Source: Pseudomonas tructae (GTDB taxonomy: Bacteria; Pseudomonadota; Gammaproteobacteria; Pseudomonadales; Pseudomonadaceae). From it: a stretch of 64,000 nucleotides of DNA. The stretch lies in NCBI RefSeq assembly GCF_004214895.1, contig NZ_CP035952.1:1-64000 (forward strand), in the 5' to 3' direction. The translations under genes and the position numbers were made by a program. Positions 9,092 through 17,067 of this stretch are shown piece after piece; position 1 is the first letter of the stretch; the number at the start of each line of letters is the position of its first letter. The notes beneath the pieces are model-generated. The model had not been told where the DNA came from, ran no database searches, and saw only the letters and a program-made list of their open reading frames with translations.

Positions 9092-9532
9092 TCAATCGGG
9101 GATGCGCAGGCTCTGGCCCGGATAGATTTTGTCCGGGTGGCTGAGCAGCGGCTTGTTGGCTTCAAAAATCTTGTTGTACTGGTTGGCATTGCCATACACG
9201 GCCAGCGAAATGGCGCTGAGGGTGTCACCCTTCTTCACCACGACAAAACGCGCCGCCGCGACAACCGGGCCGGTGACGGTGATCTGGTCATCCACCGACG
9301 CAACACCGGCAATGTTGCCGACCGCCAAAAGGATCTTCTCTTTCTCTTCCTGGCTGCCGACTTCACCCGTCAGGATCACCTTGTCGCCTTCGACGGTGGC
9401 CTGAACATTCGGGTTACCCAGCCCGACCTTGGCCACGTGCTCCTTCAGTTGCTCGCTGGCATTGGCATTACCCGGGGTCAACAGGTCGATAAGTTTCTCG
9501 CCTGCTTCTTTGACGAAACTGAAAATGCTCAT
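9092..9532 (-). CDS. BON-LysM domain protein, Kbp/YgaU-like
   Basis: Small protein of 146 residues with a BON domain (about 25-85) and a C-terminal LysM domain (about 95-145, ending in YPGQSLRIPD). The domain order and length match E. coli YgaU (Kbp), a cytoplasmic potassium-binding protein. No signal peptide is visible, in agreement with a cytoplasmic location. The start at 9532 follows an AGGAG site 5-10 bases upstream; the longer frame to 9694 lacks homology and overlaps the LysR gene. It is divergent from that gene. Confidence 0.88.
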   Translation of the reverse strand: MSIFSFVKEAGEKLIDLLTPGNANASEQLKEHVAKVGLGNPNVQATVEGDKVILTGEVGSQEEKEKILLAVGNIAGVASVDDQITVTGPVVAAARFVVVKKGDTLSAISLAVYGNANQYNKIFEANKPLLSHPDKIYPGQSLRIPD

Positions 9533-9616
9533 ACCGCTCTCCTTGGTGATGAATCTCGGAGCCTGGAGTCTAGGACAGGTTAGAATGCTTCGCCTGCTTT
9601 GCGCCATGGAGCGACG

Positions 9617-10504
9617 ATGGACATCAAACAACTCAAATTCCTCATCGCCCTGGATGAAACCCGCCACTTCGGCCAGGCCGCTGCCCGCTGCCACGTGACC
9701 CAGCCGACCCTGTCGATGCGCCTGCGCAACCTTGAACAGGAACTGGAGCTGGCCCTGGTCAACCGGGGCCAGCGCTTCGAGGGTTTTACCGCCCAGGGCG
9801 AACGGGTACTGGCCTGGGCCCGCTCAGTGATTGCCGCCTACGATGGCCTGAACGCCGAAGCTGCCGCCTGCCGCGGGCATCTGGTCGGCACCTTGCGCCT
9901 GGGTGTGGTGCCATTGTCGAGCTTCGATCCGCTGCCGCTGTTGCGGCGCATGCACCAGTTGCACCCGGAACTGCGCTTCGAACTCAGCGCCCTGAGCTCC
10001 GAACAGATCCTCGAACAGTTGACCAGCAACCAGCTGGACCTGGGCGTGTCGTACCTCGATCGCCTCGACCATGAGCGCTTCCAGTCACTGCCGCTGGGGG
10101 AGACGCGCATGGGGCTTTTATATGATCCAGATCATTTCCGCTTCGACGCCCAGCCCCTAAGCTGGCAACAACTGAGCGAACTGCCGCTGGGATTGCTGAC
10201 CGCCGGCATGCATTTTCGCCAGTCGATCGACCACAATTTCCACAGCCGTGGCCTGAGCCCACAGCTGCTGCTGCAGACCGACGCCGTCCATCAGTTGGCC
10301 CAGGCCGTCAGGGGTGGCCTGTGCTGTGCAATCATGCCGTTGGCCGCCGGCCTGGAAGTGCTCACCGAACGGCTGCGCCTGCAACCGATCGAACAGGCTT
10401 GCACCCTGGCGCCGCTGGGCCTGATCATGCGCCGCACGGCGCCACGCTCGGCCCTGGCCGAGGTGTGTTTGACTCAATATCAAGCGCTGCAAAGCGAGGC
10501 TTGA
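9617..10504 (+). CDS. LysR-family transcriptional regulator
   Basis: LysR-type regulator of 295 residues: N-terminal winged helix-turn-helix (FGQAAARCHVTQPTLSMRLR, about residues 19-38) followed by a substrate-binding-type effector domain. Homologs begin at MDIKQLKF, so the ATG at 9617 is taken over an upstream in-frame ATG at 9599. It precedes fdhD and the FdhF/YdeP-type gene on the same strand, with 95 bases between, and is divergent from the BON-LysM gene. Control of the downstream molybdoenzyme is a reasonable guess but not shown. The effector is unknown. Confidence 0.9.
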   Translation: MDIKQLKFLIALDETRHFGQAAARCHVTQPTLSMRLRNLEQELELALVNRGQRFEGFTAQGERVLAWARSVIAAYDGLNAEAAACRGHLVGTLRLGVVPLSSFDPLPLLRRMHQLHPELRFELSALSSEQILEQLTSNQLDLGVSYLDRLDHERFQSLPLGETRMGLLYDPDHFRFDAQPLSWQQLSELPLGLLTAGMHFRQSIDHNFHSRGLSPQLLLQTDAVHQLAQAVRGGLCCAIMPLAAGLEVLTERLRLQPIEQACTLAPLGLIMRRTAPRSALAEVCLTQYQALQSEA

Positions 10505-10599
10505 TCGACGCCGTCTATCAAGGCATCAGCATTAGCGATTAGACGATACCCGAGCGCAAGCCTAGGCTTAAAGCTGAACAGCCGCCGGTACCTCTGCTG

Positions 10600-11439
10600 A
10601 TGAGCACTAAACCCCCGGCCTGTGCGGCGTCCACCCCGCTTGTGACTGCGCCCGCGGCCAGCAATACCTATGACTACTGCCACCTTGACGACGAGCACCC
10701 GGCGCACACCGCACTGGCCGAAGAAGTCGCCCTGGCGATCGCCTACAACGGCATCAGCCAGGCGGTAATGCTGGTCAGCCCCACTGACCTGGAAGACTTC
10801 ATCGTCGGCTTCAGCATTGGCAGCGGCATCATTGCTTCGGCCAACGAAATCTACGACGTCAAGTTCACCCACTACGGCGCGGCGATGCATGCCGACGTCG
10901 AGATCGCCAACCGCGCCTTCTGGAACCTCAAGACCCAACGCCGGCAACTGGCCGGCACCAGCGGATGCGGCTTGTGCGGGGTAGAAGCAGTGGAACAGGC
11001 ATTGCCCGACCTTGCCGTGCTGCCGGGTGCGCCATTGCCGCCAGCGCACTGGCTGGCCGGCCTGCGCCAGCGCATGGAGGCGTTCCAGCCCCTGGGCCAG
11101 CACTGCGGCGCGGTGCACGCGGCACTGTTCATGAACCATCAGGGTGAGATTCTGCTGGGCCGCGAAGACATCGGCCGGCACAACGCCCTCGATAAACTGA
11201 TCGGTGCCCTGGTGCGCCAGCACATCAGCCTCGACGGCGGCCTGGCCATTGTCACCAGCCGCTGCAGCCTGGAATTGATCCAGAAAGTTTTGCGCGCCGG
11301 CATCCAGACCCTGGTCAGCCTGTCCTCGCCCACCGGCCTTGCCCTGCAGTGGGCGCGGCGGCACAACCTCAACCTTATTCACCTGCCCAAACACAGCGCG
11401 CCACGGGTGTTCAGCCCCGTGCGGGAGAACAGAACGTGA
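10600..11439 (+). CDS. fdhD: Formate dehydrogenase sulfurtransferase FdhD
   Basis: Accessory protein that transfers sulfur from the cysteine desulfurase IscS to the molybdenum cofactor of formate-dehydrogenase-type enzymes. The 279-residue product has the conserved redox pair C123/C126 in SGCGLCGVEA, equivalent to C121/C124 of E. coli FdhD, and GREDIGRHNALDK, the conserved segment near the cofactor-binding face. The next gene begins at a GTG inside its stop codon, a strong sign that FdhD matures that enzyme. The ATG at 10600 is the first in the frame; the N-terminal 25 residues are poorly conserved. Confidence 0.95.
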   Translation: MSTKPPACAASTPLVTAPAASNTYDYCHLDDEHPAHTALAEEVALAIAYNGISQAVMLVSPTDLEDFIVGFSIGSGIIASANEIYDVKFTHYGAAMHADVEIANRAFWNLKTQRRQLAGTSGCGLCGVEAVEQALPDLAVLPGAPLPPAHWLAGLRQRMEAFQPLGQHCGAVHAALFMNHQGEILLGREDIGRHNALDKLIGALVRQHISLDGGLAIVTSRCSLELIQKVLRAGIQTLVSLSSPTGLALQWARRHNLNLIHLPKHSAPRVFSPVRENRT

Positions 11440-13772
11440 GCCTGCATCACCAAGCCGATCAGAAGCCTGTACCTCGCTATAAGCCCTACAGCGGCGCCGC
11501 CGGTGGTTGGGGCGCCTTGCGCAGTGTCGCCCAGGCCTGGATCGGCAGCGATAACGCCCTGAAGAACATCCGCGCCCTGCTCAAGACCAACCAGAACGGC
11601 GGTTTCGACTGCCCGGGCTGCGCCTGGGGCGACTCGCCGGAAAGCGGCATGGTCAAGTTCTGCGAGAACGGCGCCAAGGCGGTGAACTGGGAGGCAACCA
11701 AGCGCCGGGTAGACGCCGCGTTCTTCGCACGCCACAGCGTAACCTCGCTGCTGGCCCAGAGCGATTACTGGCTCGAATACCAGGGCCGGCTGACCGAGCC
11801 AATGATCTACGACGCCAGTAGCGACCGCTACAAGCCGATCGACTGGGACGGCGCCTTCGCCCTGATCGCCGCCCACCTGCAGCAACTGGAAAGCCCCGAC
11901 CAGGCCGAGTTCTATACCTCCGGCCGGGCCAGCAACGAAGCGGCCTATCTGTATCAACTGTTCGTGCGCGCTTACGGCACCAACAACTTCCCCGACTGCT
12001 CGAACATGTGCCACGAGGCCAGTGGCGTGGCGCTTGGGCAGAGCGTCGGGGTTGGCAAGGGCACGGTGACCTTCGACGACTTCGAGCATGCCGACGCGAT
12101 CTTCGTCTGGGGCCAGAACCCCGGCACCAACCATCCACGCATGCTCGAGCCGCTGCGTGAAGCGGTCAAGCGCGGCGCCCAGGTAGTCTGCGTCAACCCG
12201 CTCAAGGAGCGCGGCCTGGAACGTTTCCAGCACCCGCAGCACCCGCTGGAGATGCTCACCAACGGCGATCGGCCGACCAACACCGCCTATTTCCGCCCGG
12301 CTCTGGGTGGCGACATGGCGGTGCTGCGCGGCATGGCCAAGTTCCTCTTGCAGTGGGAACGCGAGGCTCAGGCCAGCGGTGCCCCGGCGATTTTCGACCA
12401 CGACTTTCTCAACCAGCACACCCAGGACGTACTGGCTTACCTGGCAGCGGTCGATGCTACCTCCTGGGAGCAGATCACCGCCCAATCAGGCCTGACCCTG
12501 GCCGAGATCGAGCAGGCCGCGCGCATGTACTGCAAAGCCAAGAAGGTCATCATGTGCTGGGCCATGGGCATTACCCAGCATCGCCATTCAGTGGCGACCA
12601 TCCAGGAAATCGCCAACCTGATGCTACTGCGCGGCAACCTCGGCGTACCCGGCGCCGGCCTGTGCCCGGTGCGTGGCCACAGCAACGTGCAGGGCGACCG
12701 CACCATGGGCATCAACGAACGGCCACCGGTAGCCCTGCTCGACGCCCTGGAGCGCCGCTTCGGCTTCAAGGTGCCGCGCCATAACGGCCACAATACGGTC
12801 GAGGCGATCCGCGCCATGGCTGACGGCCAGGCCAAGGTGTTCATCGCCCTGGGCGGCAACTTCGCCCAGGCCACCCCAGACACCGAACGCACCGCCCAGG
12901 CCCTGCGCAACTGCGAACTGACCGTGCAGATCAGTACCAAACTCAACCGCAGCCATCTGCTGCATGGCAAGCAGGCGTTGATTCTGCCCTGCCTGGGACG
13001 TACCGATATCGATTTGCAGGGCGAAGGGCCGCAGGCGGTGACGGTGGAGGACTCGTTCAGCATGGTCCACGCCTCCAACGGCCAGTTGCAGCCGCTGTCA
13101 CGGCAAATGCGCTCGGAGCCTGCGGTAGTCGCCGGGATCGCCAATGCCACCCTTGGCAGCAAGCCGGTGGACTGGAACTGGCTGATCGCCGACTACGGAC
13201 GGATCCGCGACCTGATCGACCAGACCATCCCCGGTTTTGCCAATTTCAACCAGCGCCTGGAACATCCTGGTGGCTTCTACCTGGGCAACAGCGCCGGCCA
13301 ACGGCAATGGAAAACCGCCAGCGGCCGGGCCAACTTCAAGGCCAACGCCCTGCCCGATGACCTGTTGCACGAGCGCGTACGCGCCAGCGGCCAGGTGCCG
13401 GACCTGATCATGCAGTCGATGCGATCGCACGATCAGTACAACACCACCATTTATGGCCTGGATGACCGCTACCGTGGGGTCAAGGGCCAGCGCAACGTGT
13501 TGTTCGTCAACGAAGCCGACATCATCCGCCTGGGTTTCCACCCCGGCGACAAGGCCGATATCGTTTCGTTGTGGAGTGACGGCCGCGAGCGTCGGGTCAA
13601 GGGCTTCACCCTGCTGGCCTTTGATATTCCGGCGGGGCAGGCCGCCGCCTACTACCCGGAAGTCAACCCGCTGGTGCCACTGGAAAGCGTTGGTGATGGC
13701 AGCCACACGCCGACCTCCAAGTTCGTTGCGATCCAGTTGCAACCGGCCTGTGACAACACCCGGATCCTCTGA
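11436..13772 (+). CDS. FdhF/YdeP-family molybdopterin oxidoreductase (formate dehydrogenase alpha-like)
   Basis: Large cytoplasmic molybdopterin-dependent oxidoreductase, 778 residues, of the FdhF/YdeP group. An N-terminal cysteine cluster is visible (C59-x2-C62 in FDCPGCAWG and C76 in KFCENG), then molybdopterin-binding segments such as GRASNEAAY and VWGQNPGTNHPR and a C-terminal dinucleotide-binding domain near MRSHDQYNTTIYGLDDR. It starts at GTG (11436) overlapping the fdhD stop, with GGGAG about 9 bases upstream. E. coli YdeP is linked to acid resistance; formate oxidation is not proved for this group. No Tat signal or partner Fe-S subunit gene is adjacent, so it may act alone or with a distant electron acceptor. 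Confidence 0.9.
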   Translation: MSLHHQADQKPVPRYKPYSGAAGGWGALRSVAQAWIGSDNALKNIRALLKTNQNGGFDCPGCAWGDSPESGMVKFCENGAKAVNWEATKRRVDAAFFARHSVTSLLAQSDYWLEYQGRLTEPMIYDASSDRYKPIDWDGAFALIAAHLQQLESPDQAEFYTSGRASNEAAYLYQLFVRAYGTNNFPDCSNMCHEASGVALGQSVGVGKGTVTFDDFEHADAIFVWGQNPGTNHPRMLEPLREAVKRGAQVVCVNPLKERGLERFQHPQHPLEMLTNGDRPTNTAYFRPALGGDMAVLRGMAKFLLQWEREAQASGAPAIFDHDFLNQHTQDVLAYLAAVDATSWEQITAQSGLTLAEIEQAARMYCKAKKVIMCWAMGITQHRHSVATIQEIANLMLLRGNLGVPGAGLCPVRGHSNVQGDRTMGINERPPVALLDALERRFGFKVPRHNGHNTVEAIRAMADGQAKVFIALGGNFAQATPDTERTAQALRNCELTVQISTKLNRSHLLHGKQALILPCLGRTDIDLQGEGPQAVTVEDSFSMVHASNGQLQPLSRQMRSEPAVVAGIANATLGSKPVDWNWLIADYGRIRDLIDQTIPGFANFNQRLEHPGGFYLGNSAGQRQWKTASGRANFKANALPDDLLHERVRASGQVPDLIMQSMRSHDQYNTTIYGLDDRYRGVKGQRNVLFVNEADIIRLGFHPGDKADIVSLWSDGRERRVKGFTLLAFDIPAGQAAAYYPEVNPLVPLESVGDGSHTPTSKFVAIQLQPACDNTRIL

Positions 13773-13794
13773 CAGAATCGGCGGCAAACAGGCA

Positions 13795-13827
13795 CAAAAA
13801 AAGGCCCTGACATCACTGTCGGGGCCT
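13795..13827 (-). terminator. Terminator-like hairpin downstream of the FdhF/YdeP gene
   Basis: AGGCCCTGAC (13802-13811) pairs with GTCGGGGCCT (13818-13827) with one imperfection. The run of A at 13796-13802 becomes a T-tract when read on the minus strand, so as an intrinsic terminator it points left, although no minus-strand gene lies to its right. It may still end or stabilise the fdh transcript on the plus strand. Confidence 0.5.
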
Positions 13828-13986
13828 CGTTCCAAGTAAGCTCAGACACACGAAAAACGATAAAGTTTCACAGTAAAAACAGTAACTTATAAAATTGTGT
13901 ACAACTCGTGTTACTCGTCGGATTTCGTTTGCCAGCCCCCTTCTGCAGCCTCAGGATCGCCTCGTCATCCCTATGAGGCTCTCTTG

Positions 13987-14463
13987 ATGAAGTACTCCTC
14001 GATTCTGTTGTTGTCTCTCGGCCTGCTCAGCGGCGTTGCCTCGGCAGGTGGCACCACCGAAGCCGGTATTGGCGGCGCATTGGGTGGGGTACTGGGCTCG
14101 GTGGTCGGTCAGTCGATCGGCGGCAGCACCGGCTCTGCGATCGGTGCTGGCCTGGGCGGCGCAGCCGGCAGTGCGGTCGGCGCCGACAAGCGCCAGCGCG
14201 GTGAAGCGGCAATCGGAGGCGCCCTGGGTGCAGCGGGCGGCAACGTGGTCGGCCGCAGCATGGGTGGCACCACCGGCAGCTACATCGGTGCGGCAGCAGG
14301 TGGTGGTGCCGGCGGCGCGCTGGGTAACTACATGGGCAACAAGGCCGACGAAGACGAGCGCGATGACCGTCGCTATCGCCGTGGCTACGACGACCGTCGC
14401 CACTACGACCGTGGTCATCACTATGGCCACCGCAAGCACAAAAAGCACTGGCGTCACCGCTGA
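13987..14463 (+). CDS. Exported glycine-zipper protein with basic His/Arg-rich tail
   Basis: Protein of 158 residues. A signal peptide (residues 1-20, ending GVASA) is followed by three to four glycine-zipper repeats of the form GGALGG..G...G..IGG (about 21-115), then a charged tail (about 116-158) rich in Arg, Asp, Tyr and His ending KHWRHR. Glycine-zipper segments form membrane-embedded or self-associating helices; related proteins are outer-membrane or envelope-stress components of unknown role. No lipobox cysteine is present. The ATG at 13987 is used because the signal peptide begins there. It stands alone between the fdh operon and the CheR-like gene. Confidence 0.85.
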   Translation: MKYSSILLLSLGLLSGVASAGGTTEAGIGGALGGVLGSVVGQSIGGSTGSAIGAGLGGAAGSAVGADKRQRGEAAIGGALGAAGGNVVGRSMGGTTGSYIGAAAGGGAGGALGNYMGNKADEDERDDRRYRRGYDDRRHYDRGHHYGHRKHKKHWRHR

Positions 14464-14491
14464 GGCCTTTGGGCTTAAGCCAAACTCCTAG

Positions 14492-14513
14492 TCCCTGCCC
14501 TCTCGGGCAGGGA
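14492..14513 (+). terminator. GC-rich hairpin after the glycine-zipper gene
   Basis: TCCCTGCCC (14492-14500) and GGGCAGGGA (14505-14513) form a perfect 9-bp stem with a TCTC loop, 28 bases after the stop. No T-tract follows, so it is a weak or factor-assisted terminator, or an RNA-stabilising stem. The remaining sequence up to 14749 shows nothing else recognisable. Confidence 0.45.
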
Positions 14514-14749
14514 TCGGCGCAACACCCCGCACGTTATCGATCAAGCCCTGCAGGCCGATCTTCCGGCCACTGCGCGCAGGCACGGCCCTGCCCCGTCCTT
14601 GCTGTCACTCCACGACCTAGGGGCAACCCCGATTCTGGCGAATATAGCCAGTAGCTATTATCGGCCATTCCCAAACAGCCAATGGACGCAGGGAATGCGC
14701 ATCTACCACGCAAACACGCCCCGATTGCCCACAGCACGAGGGACGTGAA

Positions 14750-15562
14750 ATGCCTGCCGGCAGCCGCCCACCGTTGCTGAGCGAAGCCCAGTTCCTGCGT
14801 TTTCGCACCCTGGTCAGCCAGCACACTGGCGTATTTCTTGCCGCCGACCGACGCGCCGCCGTGGCCGCGCGCCTGGGAAAGCGCCTGCGGCAACTGCAAC
14901 TGACCTGCTTCGAACACTACCTGCAATTGCTTGAACAACCTGATCAGCAGCACGAACAGCAGCGGGTGCTGGATCTGCTGATTGCCCGCGACAGCTACTT
15001 CTTTCGCGAACACCGTCATTTCGAATTCCTCGCCCAGTGGCTGCGCGGCCTGCCACGGCCGCCAAGGCTCTGGAGCGCTGCTTGCGCCTCTGGCGAAGAA
15101 GCCTACAGCCTGGCCATGGTGGCCAGCGAAAGCGCCGCACACAACGACTGGAGCGTTCTGGCCAGTGATGTCAGCCCTACCCTGTTGCGCCAGGCCGCCG
15201 AGGGCATCTACGACGTCGCCCAGGCCCGTTACTTTCCTGAGGGCTGGCTGCAGCGCTACTGCCTGTGCGGTATCGGCGAGATGAGCGGGCGCATGCGCAT
15301 GGCGGCCGACTTGCGCGAGCGGTTGACGTTTCGCCCGATCAACCTGATCCAGCCACTGGCCGGCGACCTGGGCCTGTTCGATGTGATCTTTCTGCGCAAT
15401 CTGCTGAGCTATTTCAGTCAGGATGAGAAGCAGCGCGTGGTTCATCGCTTGCTGGCCTGCCTACGCCCGGGCGGCCTGCTGCTGATCGGGCATAGCGAGA
15501 GCATCCACGGGCTCGATCTGCCCTTGCGGCCGATCCTGCCCTCGGTGTTCGAACGCCTATGA
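14750..15562 (+). CDS. CheR-type protein-glutamate O-methyltransferase
   Basis: CheR-family SAM-dependent methyltransferase, 270 residues. The N-terminal all-helical CheR domain (about 10-70) includes SQHTGVFLAADRRAAVAARL; the C-terminal catalytic domain has the SAM loop SAACASGEEAYSLAM and the late motif LRPGGLLLIGHSES. Standard CheR proteins methylate glutamates of chemoreceptors. No chemoreceptor, CheB, CheA or CheW gene is nearby; the next gene encodes an orphan NarL-type regulator 121 bases downstream. It may serve an alternative chemosensory-like pathway. A short inverted repeat (GGCCTGC / GCAGGCC, 15564-15593) follows the stop without a T-tract. Confidence 0.88.
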   Translation: MPAGSRPPLLSEAQFLRFRTLVSQHTGVFLAADRRAAVAARLGKRLRQLQLTCFEHYLQLLEQPDQQHEQQRVLDLLIARDSYFFREHRHFEFLAQWLRGLPRPPRLWSAACASGEEAYSLAMVASESAAHNDWSVLASDVSPTLLRQAAEGIYDVAQARYFPEGWLQRYCLCGIGEMSGRMRMAADLRERLTFRPINLIQPLAGDLGLFDVIFLRNLLSYFSQDEKQRVVHRLLACLRPGGLLLIGHSESIHGLDLPLRPILPSVFERL

Positions 15563-15683
15563 TGGCCTGCTCTGTCGGGACCTGCGGCAGGCCGCCGATA
15601 CTGATCGCGCCAGCGCGCGGCAGCGCTCACCCGGACCGAGCAAACCTGCCGCCCCTCTTCTTTTGCGAAACAGGCTCGAACCC

Positions 15684-16340
15684 ATGCTTTGCCGAATACT
15701 ACTTGCCGATGACTCGCCGCTCTTTCGCGCGGGCTTGCGAGCACTGCTCGAACAAAAAAAACAATACGCCGTAGTCGGTGACGCAGGCGATGGCATGACC
15801 GCTGTCGCCCTGGCCGAGAAGCTCAAGCCCGACATCATCTTGCTGGACATGACTGCCGACACCCTCGACAGCGAGCAGATCCTGCGCGAGCTGTTCCTGC
15901 GCGTGCCGTCCAGCCATGTGCTGATCCTCTCACCACGCTCGGAGCTGGACTTCGTCATGCGTTGCCTGCAGCTGGGTGCCCATGGTTTTCTGCTCAAGAG
16001 CGCCACGGTAATGGAGTTGGAGCAAGCCCTGCAGGCTCTGCACAATGGCGGTCAGTACTTGTCGTCAGCGGTACTGCCGATGGTCATTGGCCAGGCGGTA
16101 AAGCACAGCCGCAAGCGCCCTGGCGGCAGCACCACGATGCAGCTCACCGCGCGCCAGCTGGAAATCCTGCGGCTGATTGCCCGCGGAGAATCGACCCGCT
16201 CGATTGCCGACGGCCTGGGCCTGAGCGTGAAGACCATCGAAGCGCATCGCTCGCAAATCATGCACCGCCTGCAGATTCACGACGTGCCGGGCCTGGTGCT
16301 GTTCGCCGTGCGCGAAGGGATCATTCGCCTCAACGACTGA
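15684..16340 (+). CDS. NarL/FixJ-type response regulator, orphan
   Basis: Response regulator of 218 residues: receiver domain (1-120) with acidic D9-D10, phosphoacceptor D55 in IILLDM and the conserved lysine in FLLKSA, then a LuxR-type helix-turn-helix (about 150-210) with LTARQLEILRLIARGESTRSIA. No sensor kinase gene lies beside it. The preceding gene is a CheR-like methyltransferase on the same strand, so the two may be co-transcribed. The start is taken at the ATG 15684, since MLCRILLADDS is the usual beginning of a receiver; a TTG at 15663 is an in-frame alternative. Confidence 0.9.
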   Translation: MLCRILLADDSPLFRAGLRALLEQKKQYAVVGDAGDGMTAVALAEKLKPDIILLDMTADTLDSEQILRELFLRVPSSHVLILSPRSELDFVMRCLQLGAHGFLLKSATVMELEQALQALHNGGQYLSSAVLPMVIGQAVKHSRKRPGGSTTMQLTARQLEILRLIARGESTRSIADGLGLSVKTIEAHRSQIMHRLQIHDVPGLVLFAVREGIIRLND

Positions 16341-16346
16341 ATGGTC

Positions 16347-16775
16347 TCAGCCTTGCAAGCGTTCCAGCGCCGCCTGCAACGTAGCCGGCAATTGCGCCGG
16401 CCGCCCTGACTCGCGCTCGACGAACACCTGCACCACCTTGCCGGCCGCGCACGGCTGCCCGTCCTCGACCCGCAACAGCGCCAACTGGTACTCCACCGAG
16501 CTGCCTGCCAAGCGTGCTACTCGCAGGCCTACCTCGAGCGTGTCGGGAAACGCTGGCAAGGCAAAGAAGTCCGCTGCCGAACTGACCACGAAACCGGCCA
16601 CCTCGCCCTCCTGCAGGTCCAGCCCGGCCTGTTGCAGCAGGTACGCCTGGATAGCGGTGTCGAAGTAGGCATAGACCGTGGCACCGGCGATATGGCCATT
16701 GGGGTCACTGTCCTGCCAGCGCGTGAGGATCGGATGCAGGTAGGGATAGTCTTGGCGTTGAGGGATTTCGGACAT
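16347..16775 (-). CDS. Acyl-CoA thioesterase, 4-hydroxybenzoyl-CoA thioesterase family
   Basis: Hotdog-fold thioesterase of 142 residues. The N-terminal RWQDSDPNGHIAGATVYAYFD is the 4HBT/YbgC-type active-site region; the usual aspartate is in the W-x-D-x-D-x-x-G-H pattern. It probably hydrolyses a short or aromatic acyl-CoA; the substrate cannot be read from sequence. The start is placed at 16775 (MSEIPQRQ) rather than at 16802. It is convergent with the response regulator gene, 6 bases apart. Confidence 0.85.
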   Translation of the reverse strand: MSEIPQRQDYPYLHPILTRWQDSDPNGHIAGATVYAYFDTAIQAYLLQQAGLDLQEGEVAGFVVSSAADFFALPAFPDTLEVGLRVARLAGSSVEYQLALLRVEDGQPCAAGKVVQVFVERESGRPAQLPATLQAALERLQG

Positions 16776-16807
16776 GGTAGGCCCAGGTATTGGATGGCCC
16801 ATAACTG

Positions 16808-16961
16808 TAGGAGCGGGCTTGCCCCGCGATCAAGCCTCAATCGATCGTCATTCGGACAGGTGGGAGCTGGCCTTGCCGGCGATCGAGCGCGCAGCGGTCG
16901 CCATTCAGCCAACACCTGAGGTGCTGGCTGTACCAGCCTCATCGCCGGCAACGCCGGCCAC
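16808..16961. repeat. REP element plus two degenerate REP-like copies
   Basis: A REP core (GAGCGGGCTTGCCCCGCGAT, ending at 16830) is followed by a diverged direct copy at 16860-16883 (TGGGAGCTGGCCTTGCCGG...) and an inverted diverged copy at about 16941-16961. They lie between the thioesterase start and the 3' end of pckA. The other REPs in the window are nearly perfect palindromes; this cluster looks older or of another REP subfamily. Confidence 0.7.
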
Positions 16962-17020
16962 AAGGGCTCTGTGCACACCGGACGATCAAATCTCCACAAG
17001 GGTTTCGCTAGACCAGAAAG

Positions 17021-17050
17021 CAAAAGACCGCCCCTGAGGGCGGCCTTTTG
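17021..17050 (-). terminator. Intrinsic terminator of pckA (bidirectional form)
   Basis: CCGCCC (17028-17033) pairs with GGGCGG (17038-17043) around a 4-base loop. T-rich tracts occur on both sides: CTTTTGC on the minus strand after the stem, and CCTTTTGTTT on the plus strand. It lies 18 bases beyond the pckA stop on the minus strand, so it ends the pckA transcript. Confidence 0.8.
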
Positions 17051-17067
17051 TTTGCGCAGGCTTCAGC

